Shown piece after piece: positions 1 to 10,905 of a stretch of 64,000 nucleotides of DNA. The translations under genes and the position numbers were made by a program. The stretch is from Runella zeae DSM 19591 (lineage in GTDB: Bacteria > Bacteroidota > Bacteroidia > Cytophagales > Spirosomataceae), in NCBI RefSeq assembly GCF_000423565.1, contig NZ_AUIF01000011.1:186001-250000 (forward strand), read 5' to 3'. The notes beneath the pieces are model-generated. The model searched no databases. It had not been told where the DNA came from and was given only the letters and a program-made list of their open reading frames with translations. The stretch's first letter is position 1, and the number at the start of each line of letters is the position of its first letter.

Positions 1-573
<573 letters not shown>

Positions 574-641
574 TATACCAAACTGCCAACAAAACACTTA
601 GGCGCGATTTTTGATACAAACAATTTGGTATATTTTTATTC
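574..641 (+). terminator. Terminator-like inverted repeat after the desaturase
   Basis: TATACCAAA (574-582) and TTTGGTATA (624-632) are perfect complements and are followed by a T-rich run (TTTTTATTCTTTTTT). The loop is long, 41 nt, so folding is less certain than for a compact terminator. It overlaps the furthest upstream start codon that could be used by the next gene. Confidence 0.4.
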
Positions 642-1689
642 TTTTTTGAAAAACTTTCGCGACATCCCTAGCATTTTATTGCCCCAAACTCTCTGGTTTT
701 ACTTTAGAGTAAGTACTTTATTATATTTTGGGGGCAGCCTTTCTGCCTTCGCTCAGCAATTACCTCAATATGCTCAGTATGTTCAAAACAATTTTTTGAT
801 TAATCCTGCCCTTGCTGGCATTGAAAGCTACGCTGATGCTCGCTTGGGATATCGACAACAATGGGCTGGCCTTGCTGACGCACCTCGTACTTTTTACATG
901 ACGGCTCATTTGCCTATCGGAAATCCTGATTTTGAAATTGAGCCCGCTTCTCCTCGTTTTAGCTTTGGTCGTACTCCTGTCGTCACCTTGCCTGATGCCC
1001 ACGCAGGAGCAGGGCTATCTCTTATTCGGGACCAGACAGGCCCTTGGTCGAGGTTTTCTTTCAGTGCAAGCGCGGCGTATCACTATCCACTCAACGACGA
1101 TTGGCAAATTAGCGGAGGCCTGGCCGCTGGAATCACTCAGCATACGCTTGATTTTGATTATATCAAACTGGCTAATACCCAAGACCCTTTGGTAGCCGTG
1201 GGTAAAATTAGCACCTTACGACCTGATTTACATATCGGTATCTGGGCTTATTCTTCCGATTTTTTTGCAGGCTTTTCAGTACAACAGATTTTGGGGACAA
1301 AATTAAAATTTCAACGTAGCAACTACGATTGGCAAGGTCAACTAGTACCGCACTATTTTATCACTGCGGGATACCGTCTTAGCCTTTTTGAGGATTGGGA
1401 TTTTACACCTTCTGTTTTGTTCAAAAAATCAACCGACGGGCCACTTTCTTGGGACTTAAATTTGAAGTTTAGCTATCTAAATCAATTTTGGTTGGGAACT
1501 TCTTATCGCCAACGAGAGGCTTTTTTGGGGTGGGTAGGAGCGCGTCTGGCCCAAAAGTTCACATTTACTTACACTTACGAATATGGCATTTCGCCTCTTT
1601 CTTCAAGTACTCGTGGCTCTCACGAACTAACCTTAGGTGTCACTTTCGGCAATCGAAATCACTATGCTTCTCCGAGAAGTTTTTGGTAA
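625..1689 (+). CDS. PorP/SprF family type IX secretion-associated outer-membrane protein
   Basis: A 354-residue protein of the PorP/SprF family, outer-membrane beta-barrels found with type IX secretion and gliding in Bacteroidota. After a hydrophobic leader ending in SLSAFAQ comes the family opening, QLPQYAQYVQNNFLINPALAGIESYADARLGYRQQW (given here in parts: QLPQYAQYVQN, NFLINPALAGIE, RLGYRQQWAGL). The rest alternates aromatic beta strands, and the C-terminus is strand-like. There is no ATG near the start. TTG codons at 625, 646 and 679 are possible; 679 gives a compact 26-residue signal peptide and avoids the terminator-like repeat, while 625 is the longest choice. Many paralogues are fused to or sit beside large adhesin genes; here it stands alone, so the secreted partner is not evident. 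Confidence 0.8.
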   Translation: MVYFYSFLKNFRDIPSILLPQTLWFYFRVSTLLYFGGSLSAFAQQLPQYAQYVQNNFLINPALAGIESYADARLGYRQQWAGLADAPRTFYMTAHLPIGNPDFEIEPASPRFSFGRTPVVTLPDAHAGAGLSLIRDQTGPWSRFSFSASAAYHYPLNDDWQISGGLAAGITQHTLDFDYIKLANTQDPLVAVGKISTLRPDLHIGIWAYSSDFFAGFSVQQILGTKLKFQRSNYDWQGQLVPHYFITAGYRLSLFEDWDFTPSVLFKKSTDGPLSWDLNLKFSYLNQFWLGTSYRQREAFLGWVGARLAQKFTFTYTYEYGISPLSSSTRGSHELTLGVTFGNRNHYASPRSFW

Positions 1690-1796
1690 AAAACGTTTTG
1701 TTTTTTTATAATAAAACCAATCTCTCACCAACTAAGGAACTCCAAAAAGTGTTGTAGCAGCAGTGGCGTCACCAAACTCTTAATTTTCAAATCATT

Positions 1797-2810
1797 ATGA
1801 AGGCTGCACTTATTCATGAAATCAATCAGGCTGTAACTATCCAAGAAGTTGAAAACCCCACACCTGGGCAAGGGGAAGTAATTGTCAAAATAAAAGCGGC
1901 GGCGCTCAATCACCGCGATGTGTTTGTCCAACAAGGCAAATATCCTGGTATGAAACTCCCCGTAATCATTGGGTCCGATGGCGCTGGTACAGTGGTCGAA
2001 ATAGGAGAGGACGTCGCAGATACATGGCTTGGCCAAGACGTCATCATCAATCCCTCTCATAATTGGGGAGATGATGACCGTTTTTACAGTAAATCTTTCA
2101 AAATCTTAGGAATGCCTGATAATGGCACTTTTGCCGAGTATGTCAAAATAGAAGCCAAATATCTGCATATTAAGCCTACACACTTAAGTTTTGAAGCAGC
2201 AGCAGCACTTCCCCTTGGAGGGCTAACCGCTTGGCGCGCACTTATGTCAAGAGCGGCTCTCAAAGCAAACGAAAAAGTACTCGTAACTGGTATAGGGGGA
2301 GGCGTGGCTTTATTTACCTTGCAATTTGCGATAGCAGCGGGTGCCGAAGTGTGGGTTACGTCAAGTTCTGATGAAAAAATCAACAAAGCAATTGAGTTAG
2401 GCGCCAAAGGAGGCATCAATTATAAAGACCCCAATTGGGCCAAAAATTTGATAACTGCCACAGGCGGCGACCGCAGTGGGTATTTTGATGTCATTGTCGA
2501 TAGTGCCGGTGGTCCTGGTTTTGCCAAGCTTATTGACGTAGCTAGACCCGGTGGTCGTATTTGTTTTTTTGGAGGTACTACAGGCAATATAACAGACATC
2601 ATACCAAGCAAAGTATTTTTTAAACAACTCAATATTTATGGCTCTACCATGGGTACCGAGGCCGAGTTTGAATCCATGATGAAGTTTGTAGAAATGCACC
2701 AAATTCACCCTATCATAGACCAAACTTTTTCTCTGGAAGAGACAGAAGCGGCGTTAAGAAAAATGGATCAGGGAACACAGTTTGGGAAGATTGTGTTGAA
2801 ACTTGGGTGA
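1797..2810 (+). CDS. Zinc-free MDR oxidoreductase (quinone oxidoreductase-like)
   Basis: A 337-residue medium-chain dehydrogenase/reductase. The N-terminal GroES-like domain has the family pieces PGQGEVIVKIKAAALNHRDV and IIGSDGAGTVVEIG. The C-terminal Rossmann domain holds the nucleotide-binding stretch TGIGGGVALFTLQFA near residues 163-177. The catalytic-zinc cysteine of alcohol dehydrogenases is replaced (ALNHRD) and the four-cysteine structural zinc loop is absent (PSHNWGDDD), so it is a zinc-independent NAD(P)H enzyme of the quinone oxidoreductase or enoyl reductase type. The substrate cannot be told. It starts at a clear ATG and lies alone between the PorP-like gene and rlmN, without a recognisable promoter box in the 107-bp gap. 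Confidence 0.8.
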   Translation: MKAALIHEINQAVTIQEVENPTPGQGEVIVKIKAAALNHRDVFVQQGKYPGMKLPVIIGSDGAGTVVEIGEDVADTWLGQDVIINPSHNWGDDDRFYSKSFKILGMPDNGTFAEYVKIEAKYLHIKPTHLSFEAAAALPLGGLTAWRALMSRAALKANEKVLVTGIGGGVALFTLQFAIAAGAEVWVTSSSDEKINKAIELGAKGGINYKDPNWAKNLITATGGDRSGYFDVIVDSAGGPGFAKLIDVARPGGRICFFGGTTGNITDIIPSKVFFKQLNIYGSTMGTEAEFESMMKFVEMHQIHPIIDQTFSLEETEAALRKMDQGTQFGKIVLKLG

Positions 2811-2833
2811 TGGCCTGTAAATCAGTACCTTTG
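2803..2833 (+). promoter_or_regulatory. Bacteroidota-type promoter of rlmN
   Basis: TTG at 2803-2805 lies 20 bp before TACCTTTG (2826-2833), matching the Bacteroidota -33 (TTTG) and -7 (TAnnTTTG) elements. Transcription would begin near 2840, giving a leader of about 40 nt. The -33 part overlaps the end of the upstream gene. Confidence 0.6.
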
Positions 2834-2878
2834 CAATACAAATAATTTAGAGACAGGCACTCTAAATTTCAATTTACA

Positions 2879-3946
2879 ATGACAGAAACAATCTTAGTCC
2901 CTAAACAGGATATACGCAAACTCTCCATTGCTCAACTCAAAGAATGGCTTGGTCAACATGGAGAACAATCTTTTCGTGCCAAACAAATTTTTGAATGGTT
3001 GTGGAAAAAATCTGCCACCTCTTTTGAAGATATGAGTAATCTTTCGCTCAAAACGAGAGAATTACTGAATCACCATTTTGAAATCCGAGCTATTACGAAT
3101 GCCAAGTCACAAAAAAGCAACGACGGCACTATAAAATCGGCATTCAAACTTTATGACCAGCACCTCATTGAAGGGGTATTGATTCCAGCCGATGATCGTA
3201 TGACAGCTTGTGTCTCTAGTCAAGTGGGATGCTCGCTTACCTGTAAGTTTTGTGCTACTGGATATATGGAGCGTAAACGCAACCTTGATGCCTCTGAAAT
3301 GTACGACCAAGTGGTAGCTATAGACCGCCAAGCAAAAGAAAACTTCGGTACCCCTCTCACCAATATTGTGTATATGGGAATGGGAGAGCCGCTGCTGAAC
3401 TACGCCAACGTACTTGAATCCATTGATAAAATCACCTCTCCCGAGGGACTAGGAATGGCTCCTAAACGAATCACTGTTTCAACAGCGGGCATCGCCAAAA
3501 TGATAAAAAAATTAGGGGATGACGGGGTAAAGTTCAACCTCGCGCTTTCACTGCATGCGGCCAACGATACGAAAAGAAATCAGATTATGCCCATCAATGA
3601 GTCTAACTCACTGAAAAATCTGGCCGAAGCTTTGCAGTATTTTTACCGTAAAACAAAAAATCGGATTACGTTTGAATACATCGTATTTCACAATTTCAAT
3701 GATACGCTCCAAGATGCCAAAGAGTTGTGGGAGTTTACTAAAAAAGTACCTTCCAAAGTAAATATCATTGAATATAACCCTATCGCTGAAGCAGCTTTTA
3801 AGAATACCGAAGCTGACAAACTTGACCAATTTGCCAAATTTTTAGAAAACAAAGGTGTGGTGGTCAATGTGCGTAGAAGCAGAGGCAAAGACATAGATGC
3901 CGCTTGCGGACAGCTTGCCAACCGCGAAAAAGAAGGGGTAGCATAA
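2879..3946 (+). CDS. rlmN: Dual-specificity RNA methyltransferase RlmN
   Basis: Radical SAM enzyme that methylates C2 of A2503 in 23S rRNA, and in many bacteria A37 of some tRNAs. All key cysteines are present: the 4Fe-4S cluster motif C118-x3-C122-x2-C125 (GCSLTCKFCATG), the resolving cysteine C111 (ACVSSQVGC) and the methyl-carrying cysteine C343 near the C-terminus (DIDAACGQL). The SAM-binding stretch VYMGMGEPLLNY follows. Its length, 355 residues, is typical. The start ATG follows a good promoter and the gene is closed by a strong terminator, so it is a single-gene unit. Confidence 0.97.
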   Translation: MTETILVPKQDIRKLSIAQLKEWLGQHGEQSFRAKQIFEWLWKKSATSFEDMSNLSLKTRELLNHHFEIRAITNAKSQKSNDGTIKSAFKLYDQHLIEGVLIPADDRMTACVSSQVGCSLTCKFCATGYMERKRNLDASEMYDQVVAIDRQAKENFGTPLTNIVYMGMGEPLLNYANVLESIDKITSPEGLGMAPKRITVSTAGIAKMIKKLGDDGVKFNLALSLHAANDTKRNQIMPINESNSLKNLAEALQYFYRKTKNRITFEYIVFHNFNDTLQDAKELWEFTKKVPSKVNIIEYNPIAEAAFKNTEADKLDQFAKFLENKGVVVNVRRSRGKDIDAACGQLANREKEGVA

Positions 3947-3964
3947 AAATCCAATTATGTTATC

Positions 3965-4002
3965 AAAAAGGGTGGTTTAGCTAATTCTAAACCACCCTTT
4001 TT
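3965..4002. terminator. Bidirectional terminator between rlmN and the hexosaminidase gene
   Basis: A perfect 16-bp stem, AAAAAGGGTGGTTTAG (3965-3980) with CTAAACCACCCTTTTT (3987-4002), and a 6-nt loop. A-rich and T-rich ends make it a rho-independent terminator in both directions, which suits the two convergent genes. Confidence 0.9.
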
Positions 4003-4022
4003 GCTTTCTGTATAAGCTGAGC

Positions 4023-6338
4023 TTAATCTACTACCACTTCGTCCATAGCTATCGTAGTAGGGCGCCCAGCGGAAGGATGCCCTTCAGGAGCGGGGCCAGC
4101 GTTTTTAGCGCGTATACGCACATATCTCGCCCTTGCAGTCTTGAAGTCTGCCACCACAGGCAAAATGTCCCACGAGCCTTCTAATTGATATTGAACAGGT
4201 TGTACAATCGCTTCTTTAAAATTTTCTCCATCTCTCGACAGTCCAATTTCGACCGAGTTAGGAGGGAAGACGTTGTTCATTATAATCTTCAGAAAATTTG
4301 TAGAGACCTTTGTGACAGGCCGAACCTCGCCTAAATCTAATGTGATTTCAAAATCTTTACCGTTGATACGCACCCATTCGCTATTGTTTCGAGGACTTTG
4401 AGCCACCTGCCCGTCGGTAAGTTTTTTCTTATCCGTATCCACTCCCTCAGCGGGAGGATTGGCATAGGTATAGGACTTGCCTTTGGCACGATGAATAAAA
4501 AACTTCTCTTCAAATTTAGCCCCTGCGGTCGTAATTGCTTTGATAGTCGTGATTTTATCAAGTGTAATGGGCATTAAATACTCAGTAGAACTCGTAGTGG
4601 GGGCTTTTCCATCAGTAGTATAGTATATCTTACTGTCAGAGTCAAGCTTCTCTAAACGTACTTGCAATTGCCCTTGATTATTGAATTGAGTAACAGCCCG
4701 TATATCCAATATTCTTTTCGAATAATTGACTTTTTGATAATCCATACGTTTCAAATGAGTCTTCAAACGAGTCGAAAAATCCTCAAAGTTTTTGGGGCCA
4801 GAGGGTCCCCAAGCTATCTCGGCAATGGCAGACGCCCTTGGGAAAGTCATGTATTCTACTTGGGCTGGCGTAGGCATATATTCTGTCCATACATTTCCTT
4901 GAATCCCCAAAATGTATTTTTGTTCGTCAGCCGAAAGCTCCGCCGTAGGGTTGTATTCATATACTTTTTCTAAGGGCAAATACCCTCCTATAGCTAGAGG
5001 TTCATTGGCGGGATTGGCTTGATAATAATCCAGATAGCAATACGTATTGGGAGTCATAATGACATTGTGTTTTTGTTTCGCTGCCTCAATTCCTCCTTTG
5101 GTACCTCGCCAACTCATCACAGTTGCGTTGGGGGCTACTCCCCCTTCCAAAATTTCGTCCCACCCAATAATGGCTCGTCCTTTGGAATTCACAAACTTTT
5201 CGATACGCTTAATAAAATAACTCTGAAGCTCGTGTTCGTCTTTTAGTTTTAATTTTTTGATTAAACCCTGACAAAATTCACTTTGCTTCCAAGCATCTTT
5301 AGGACATTCGTCTCCCCCAATATGGATGTATTTGCTTGGGAACAGCGCAAAAACTTCCGTCAAAACATCCTGTAAAAAAGTAAAAGTTTTCTCATTGGGG
5401 CAATAGACATCTTTCATTACGCCCCACTTCGTAGCTACTTCATAGCCTTTTGAGGGTTCACACCCCAGCTCTGGATACGCCGCCAAAGCAGCCGAAGAAT
5501 GGCCGGGCATTTCGATTTCGGGGATGATCGTTACGTATTTGGCCTGAGCATACTTTACAATATCTTTGATTTCGGCCTGTGTATAAAACCCGCCGTGCTC
5601 TTTCCCGTCAAACTTTTGCGGATAGTTTTCTGAATAGTGCCCTACTAAACTTTCCTTTCTTTTGGAGCCAATTTGAGTGAGCTTAGGGTATTTTTTGATT
5701 TCAATACGCCATCCTTGATCTTCAGTAAGATGCCAATGAAACACGTTCATTTTGTGAAGTGCCAACAAATCAATATACTTTTTGATAAAGGAAACCGGCA
5801 TAAAATGGCGCCCTACATCTAGCATCAACCCTCTGTGACTGAAGCGAGGTCTATCCTGAATCTGACATACCGGAACTGTCCAAGCGACATTGGCAACGGG
5901 AGTAGGACTAAAAACCTCTACTGGAAGTAATTGTAAAAGGGTCTGAATGCCATAAAAAGCCCCCTGTGGTGTAGCAGCCTCTAAAATAATGCGGTCTTGG
6001 CTTACCAATAACTTATAGCCTTCATTGCCTAATCCTAGGGCCTTATTTAGTCTTACAAAAACAACATTTTTGGCAGTCGCTGGAGCGGTCGGTGCTATGG
6101 TCAACGGCAAACTTGAAGCCGTTTTGAGCGTATTAGAAAAACTTAAAGCTACAGATTTGAGCAAAGCATCTTTGGCCGATACGACTATTTTGGTTTTGGC
6201 ATTTACTACAAATTGCCCCTCGCCGCCATTAAACTGAGCCGGAAAAGGTAGAAGATTATAGTTATTTTCTTGGGCATGTATGTAGGATAAAAAAAACGTG
6301 AGAAAGACGAAGGAAAGCGAAAGGATGTTTTTTTTCAT
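4023..6338 (-). CDS. Secreted beta-N-acetylhexosaminidase, glycoside hydrolase family 20
   Basis: A 771-residue exo-enzyme that removes terminal N-acetylglucosamine or N-acetylgalactosamine. The chosen ATG gives the signal peptide MKKNILSLSFVFLTFFLSYI ending HAQ; an in-frame start 54 bp upstream only adds a non-signal-like extension. Order: N-terminal GH20b domain, then the TIM barrel with HRGLMLDVGRHFMP, NVFHWHLTEDQGWRIEI and the catalytic Asp-Glu pair in HIGGDECPK (D343-E344), then a chitobiase/hexosaminidase C-terminal domain (KIYYTTDGKAPTTSSTEY) and a final F5/8 type C-like beta sandwich (LTDGQVAQSPRNNSEWV onward) likely to bind glycans. It is probably periplasmic or at the cell surface, acting on chitin, glycan or peptidoglycan fragments. 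No other carbohydrate genes adjoin it. Confidence 0.93.
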   Translation of the reverse strand: MKKNILSLSFVFLTFFLSYIHAQENNYNLLPFPAQFNGGEGQFVVNAKTKIVVSAKDALLKSVALSFSNTLKTASSLPLTIAPTAPATAKNVVFVRLNKALGLGNEGYKLLVSQDRIILEAATPQGAFYGIQTLLQLLPVEVFSPTPVANVAWTVPVCQIQDRPRFSHRGLMLDVGRHFMPVSFIKKYIDLLALHKMNVFHWHLTEDQGWRIEIKKYPKLTQIGSKRKESLVGHYSENYPQKFDGKEHGGFYTQAEIKDIVKYAQAKYVTIIPEIEMPGHSSAALAAYPELGCEPSKGYEVATKWGVMKDVYCPNEKTFTFLQDVLTEVFALFPSKYIHIGGDECPKDAWKQSEFCQGLIKKLKLKDEHELQSYFIKRIEKFVNSKGRAIIGWDEILEGGVAPNATVMSWRGTKGGIEAAKQKHNVIMTPNTYCYLDYYQANPANEPLAIGGYLPLEKVYEYNPTAELSADEQKYILGIQGNVWTEYMPTPAQVEYMTFPRASAIAEIAWGPSGPKNFEDFSTRLKTHLKRMDYQKVNYSKRILDIRAVTQFNNQGQLQVRLEKLDSDSKIYYTTDGKAPTTSSTEYLMPITLDKITTIKAITTAGAKFEEKFFIHRAKGKSYTYANPPAEGVDTDKKKLTDGQVAQSPRNNSEWVRINGKDFEITLDLGEVRPVTKVSTNFLKIIMNNVFPPNSVEIGLSRDGENFKEAIVQPVQYQLEGSWDILPVVADFKTARARYVRIRAKNAGPAPEGHPSAGRPTTIAMDEVVVD

Positions 6339-6415
6339 ACTTGAAGGATAAAAAGTTTGTAAACAAAGAAAGTAAAAAACGGTAGTATTCAAAAAAAAGT
6401 ATAGACTCTACCTTA

Positions 6416-6447
6416 ACAAAAACGCCCTGACAAATGCCAGGGCGTTT
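6416..6447 (-). terminator. Terminator of the rpl-rpo operon
   Basis: On the minus strand AAACGCCCTG and its partner form a 10-bp stem (6420-6429 with 6438-6447, 8-nt loop) followed by TTTTTGTT, 26 bp after the rpoC stop codon. Confidence 0.85.
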
Positions 6448-6472
6448 GGTATGATACTCATTTGGAAACCTA

Positions 6473-9400
6473 CTAGTTTGTAAGTTCACGTTTGCTCCGA
6501 CGAGAATTGCCACGTTCGCGAGATTCGCTTACAGTTTCGAGTTCTTCTTTTGAACCTATAATAAGCTTCTGATAACGACGAGCACCTGTACCTGCCGGAA
6601 TCAAGTGACCTACAATTACGTTTTCTTTCAGGCCATCGAGGGTATCTCGTTTTCCACGTACGGCTGCTTCGCTCAATACTTTGGTTGTTTCTTGGAACGA
6701 TGCGGCCGAGATAAAGCTCTCTGTACCTAAAGAAGCTTGAGTGATACCCATCAAAGTAGGTTGAGCAACGGCTGGTTTGGCATCACGTGCTACCACAAGG
6801 CGTTGATCACGACGCTTGAGGGTAGAGTTTTCGTCACGCAAACGACGCGCCGAAATCAACATACCAGGCTTGAGTGTTTCAGAATCACCCGCGTCTTCTA
6901 CCACTTTCATATCGAGTACGCGGTCGTTTTCTTCGCGGAAAGTCCATTTGTCAACGGCCTGCATTTCCAAGAAATTGGTATCACCTGGATCCATAATTTC
7001 AACTTTTTGCATCATTTGGCGTACGATACACTCAATATGCTTATCGTTGATTTTTACCCCTTGTAGGCGGTATACCTCTTGGATTTCGTTTACAAGATAC
7101 TCTTGTACGGCGGTTGGTCCTTTGATAGAAAGAATATCACTTGGGGTGATCGCACCGTCTGAAAGTGGCTCACCTGCTTTTACGTAGTCACCATCTTGCA
7201 CCAAAATGTGTTTTGACAATGGCACCAAGTATTTTTTGCGAGTACCGTCTTTCGATTCGATGTTGATTTCACGGTTACCGCGTTTCACAACACCGTAGAT
7301 AACCACTCCGTCGATTTCTGATACCACCGCAGGGTTAGAAGGGTTACGAGCTTCAAACAATTCCGTTACACGAGGCAAACCACCCGTGATATCACGAGTT
7401 TTACCTAAAGTACGCGGAATTTTGGCCAAAGCTTGTCCCGCTTTGATAGTCGCACCATCCTTAATAACTAGGCGAGCACCTACTGGCAAGTTGTAGATTT
7501 TTTCTTCTACATCCGTCAAAAGTGGGCTCTTACCTTTTACCAAGATACCAGGGTTTTTGGTACGGTCACGGGTCTCGATAATCACCATTTCTTGGAAACC
7601 AGACTGTTCGTCTATTTCTTCACGGAAAGTGATACCTTCTTCGATTGACTCATACTCAATGCTACCATTAAACTCCGACAAGATGACGGCGTTATAAGGA
7701 TCCCAGTTACAAAGTTCTTGGCCTTTGGTTACTTTTTCGCCTTCTTTCACTAGCAAGCTAGCTCCATAAGGTACGTTGTTAGCGATAAGAACTTGTCCGT
7801 TTACTTCACTCACGATACGAATTTCACCCGAACGACCCATGACGATTGTTACAGGGTTACCTTCGTTGTCGGTTGACTCTACGGTACGCATATCTTCAAA
7901 TTCTACCTTCCCGTCAAACTTGGTCTTGATAGAAGCTTCTTGGGCAATATTTTGTGCCACCCCACCGACGTGGAAAGTACGAAGGGTAAGCTGAGTACCC
8001 GGCTCTCCAATTGACTGCGAGGCAATTACCCCAACGGCTTCGCCGTTTTCTGCCAGACGACCCGTTGCCAAGTTACGGCCATAACATTTCGAGCAAACAC
8101 CATTGCGAGTTTCGCAAGTCAATACCGAACGAATTTCCACCGTTTCGATACTAGTTTCATCAATACGTGCAGCGATTTCTTCGGTGATTTCGCTACCAGA
8201 AGCAATGATAAGTTCGCCAGAAAGCGGATCTAAAATATCGTGAACCGTCACACGGCCCAAAATACGCTCCGACAATGGCTCTACAATATCTTCGTTGTCT
8301 TTCAAAGCCGAAATTTCGATTCCTCTTAAGGTTCCGCAATCTTCTTCATTAACAACAACGTCTTGAGCTACATCATGCAAACGACGAGTCAAATAACCCG
8401 CATCAGCTGTTTTCAAGGCCGTATCAGCGAGACCTTTACGAGCACCGTGTGTAGAGATGAAGTACTCCAATACGTCAAGACCTTCTTTAAAGTTTGACAA
8501 AATTGGGTTTTCGATGATTTCTCCGACACCACCCGCAAGGTTTTTCTGAGGTTTTGCCATCAAGCCCCTCATTCCACCCAACTGACGAACCTGCTCGCGC
8601 GAACCACGTGCTCCAGAGTGCATCATCATATATACTGAGTTGAAGCCTTGCTGGTCTGACTCTAGCTGAGCCAACAATGTATTGGCGAGTTTGGTGTTAG
8701 TACGAGTCCAAACGTCGATGATTTGGTTATAACGTTCGTTTTCGGTGATAAGACCCATCATAAAGTTGTCCATCACACCTTGTACTTCCGTTTTGGCCGA
8801 ATCAATCAGCCGCCATTTCTCATCCGGGATTTTGATATCACCCAATCCGATTGACAATCCACCTTTGAAGGCTGTTTGGAATCCTAAATGCTTAATATCA
8901 TCCAAGAACTGAGCACAACGAGCATTTCCAGCGATTTTGAAGACATGTCCAATGATTTGTTGAAGTTTTTTCTTTGTCAACAACTCATTGATATATCCTA
9001 CCGACTCAGGTACACACTGATTAAACAGAATACGACCTGCTACGGTATCGATTATTTTTTTCTCCAAAGTACCGTCTTCGTTACGAACAGTTACACGGCA
9101 TTTGATATGAGCATGCTTTGAAAGTTTACCTTCGTTGATGGCAATGATTACTTCATCAGCACCATAGAAAATACGTCCTTCACCAATGATAGGAATTTCA
9201 GGGGTAGACTTGCGACCTTTGGTCACATAGTAAAGCCCCAACACCATGTCTTGAGAAGGTACGGTAATAGGCGCACCGTTGGCAGGGTTGAGGATGTTGT
9301 GTGAAGAAAGCATCAACATAGATGCTTCCAACACCGCCTCTTGCCCTAGTGGTACGTGAACCGCCATTTGGTCACCGTCAAAGTCAGCGTTGAAGGCAGT

Positions 9401-10804
9401 ACAAACAAGTGGGTGCAACTGAATCGCTTTACCTTCAATCAATTTAGGTTGGAAGGCCTGAATACCTAAGCGGTGAAGTGTTGGAGCACGGTTGAGCAAC
9501 ACGGGGTGCCCTTTCAACACGTTTTCCAAGATATCCCACACCACAGGGTCTTTACGGTCTACGATTTTTTTCGCAGATTTTACGGTCTTAACAATTCCCC
9601 TCTCGATGAGTTTACGAATAATAAACGGTTTGAATAACTCAGCCGCCATGTCTTTTGGAAGACCGCACTCATGCAGTTTGAGTTCTGGACCTACCACAAT
9701 TACCGAACGACCTGAATAGTCAACACGCTTACCGAGCAAGTTTTGGCGGAAACGTCCTTGCTTTCCTTTCAACATATCTGAAAGTGATTTCAAAGCACGG
9801 TTCCCTTCCGAACGCACGGCGTTTACCTTACGGCTATTATCAAAAAGAGAATCTACTGCCTCTTGAAGCATGCGTTTTTCGTTACGCAAAATCACCTCAG
9901 GCGCTTTGATTTCGATCAAACGCTTCAAGCGGTTGTTACGGATGATTACACGACGATATAAATCATTCAAGTCGGAAGTTGCAAAACGGCCACCATCCAA
10001 AGGCACCAATGGGCGCAACTCTGGTGGAATGACAGGCACCATCCGAATCACCATCCATTCTGGACGGTTTTCGATACGAGTATTTGCATCACGAAGAGCT
10101 TCTACTACTTTAAGGCGTTTTAGAGCTTCTGCCTTACGTTGCTGAGAAGTATCAGTAGCTGCGGCGTGGCGAAGTTCGTATGACAGTTCGTCCAATTGAG
10201 TACGCGCCAACAACAATTCTAGTCCTTCAGCACCCATTTTGGCGATGAATTTGCTAGGATCCGTGTCGGGCAACAATTGGTTTTCTCTTGGTAATTTATC
10301 AACAATATCCAAGTATTCATCTTCCGTCAAGAAGTCCATTTTATTGACTCCATCTTCGGCTTTAATACCTGGCTGCACTACTACGTAGCGCTCATAATAA
10401 ATGATTTGGTCCAATTTTTTGGTAGAAAGACCTAGCAAGTACCCAATTTTGTTGGGCAAGCTACGAAAATACCAAATGTGAGCTACTGGTACGACAAGCT
10501 CAATGTGCCCCATTCGTTCGCGGCGAACTTTTTTCTCCGTTACTTCTACACCGCAACGGTCGCAAATAATCCCTTTATAACGAATACGTTTGTATTTACC
10601 ACAGTGGCATTCCCAGTCTTTTACTGGCCCAAAGATGCGCTCGCAAAAAAGCCCGCCCATTTCGGGTTTGTAAGTACGATAGTTAATCGTTTCAGGCTGG
10701 GTTACCTCACCATATGAGCTTTCCAAAATGGACTCTGGTGAAGCCAAGCTGATGGTAATCCGTGAAAAGTCACTATTGATTTTCTTGTTTTTCTTGAATG
10801 ACAT
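6473..10804 (-). CDS. rpoC: DNA-directed RNA polymerase subunit beta'
   Basis: The catalytic-side clamp subunit of RNA polymerase, 1443 residues. Visible landmarks: the N-terminal zinc ribbon C66-x-C68...C81-x2-C84 (CHCGKYK, CDRCGV); the switch/lid region [20 protein letters not shown]; the Mg2+ loop NADFDGDQ with D474, D476 and D478; the trigger-loop region [20 protein letters not shown]; and a second cysteine cluster ([14 protein letters not shown]). The length is usual for Bacteroidota, which lack the very large beta' insert of Proteobacteria. It is the last gene of the operon, starts at ATG 101 bp after rpoB, and the spacer holds a long hairpin. Confidence 0.99.
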   Translation of the reverse strand: MSFKKNKKINSDFSRITISLASPESILESSYGEVTQPETINYRTYKPEMGGLFCERIFGPVKDWECHCGKYKRIRYKGIICDRCGVEVTEKKVRRERMGHIELVVPVAHIWYFRSLPNKIGYLLGLSTKKLDQIIYYERYVVVQPGIKAEDGVNKMDFLTEDEYLDIVDKLPRENQLLPDTDPSKFIAKMGAEGLELLLARTQLDELSYELRHAAATDTSQQRKAEALKRLKVVEALRDANTRIENRPEWMVIRMVPVIPPELRPLVPLDGGRFATSDLNDLYRRVIIRNNRLKRLIEIKAPEVILRNEKRMLQEAVDSLFDNSRKVNAVRSEGNRALKSLSDMLKGKQGRFRQNLLGKRVDYSGRSVIVVGPELKLHECGLPKDMAAELFKPFIIRKLIERGIVKTVKSAKKIVDRKDPVVWDILENVLKGHPVLLNRAPTLHRLGIQAFQPKLIEGKAIQLHPLVCTAFNADFDGDQMAVHVPLGQEAVLEASMLMLSSHNILNPANGAPITVPSQDMVLGLYYVTKGRKSTPEIPIIGEGRIFYGADEVIIAINEGKLSKHAHIKCRVTVRNEDGTLEKKIIDTVAGRILFNQCVPESVGYINELLTKKKLQQIIGHVFKIAGNARCAQFLDDIKHLGFQTAFKGGLSIGLGDIKIPDEKWRLIDSAKTEVQGVMDNFMMGLITENERYNQIIDVWTRTNTKLANTLLAQLESDQQGFNSVYMMMHSGARGSREQVRQLGGMRGLMAKPQKNLAGGVGEIIENPILSNFKEGLDVLEYFISTHGARKGLADTALKTADAGYLTRRLHDVAQDVVVNEEDCGTLRGIEISALKDNEDIVEPLSERILGRVTVHDILDPLSGELIIASGSEITEEIAARIDETSIETVEIRSVLTCETRNGVCSKCYGRNLATGRLAENGEAVGVIASQSIGEPGTQLTLRTFHVGGVAQNIAQEASIKTKFDGKVEFEDMRTVESTDNEGNPVTIVMGRSGEIRIVSEVNGQVLIANNVPYGASLLVKEGEKVTKGQELCNWDPYNAVILSEFNGSIEYESIEEGITFREEIDEQSGFQEMVIIETRDRTKNPGILVKGKSPLLTDVEEKIYNLPVGARLVIKDGATIKAGQALAKIPRTLGKTRDITGGLPRVTELFEARNPSNPAVVSEIDGVVIYGVVKRGNREINIESKDGTRKKYLVPLSKHILVQDGDYVKAGEPLSDGAITPSDILSIKGPTAVQEYLVNEIQEVYRLQGVKINDKHIECIVRQMMQKVEIMDPGDTNFLEMQAVDKWTFREENDRVLDMKVVEDAGDSETLKPGMLISARRLRDENSTLKRRDQRLVVARDAKPAVAQPTLMGITQASLGTESFISAASFQETTKVLSEAAVRGKRDTLDGLKENVIVGHLIPAGTGARRYQKLIIGSKEELETVSESRERGNSRRSKRELTN

Positions 10805-10848
10805 TTTCGGATATGATTTTTGTGAAAGTTTCTTTTTTGAGTTTTAAT

Positions 10849-10901
10849 ATTTATTTGTTTGAATACACCGTACGCTGCACTGTGTATCCAAACAAATAAA
10901 T
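10849..10901 (-). ncRNA. Long hairpin in the rpoB-rpoC spacer
   Basis: Two 20-base arms (10849-10868 and 10882-10901) are complementary at 19 of 20 positions around a 13-nt loop. It fills half of the 101-bp spacer. No T-run follows on the minus strand, so it does not look like a terminator; an RNase III-type processing site or an mRNA-stabilising element fits better. Function is inferred only. Confidence 0.55.
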
Positions 10902-10905
10902 GGTG

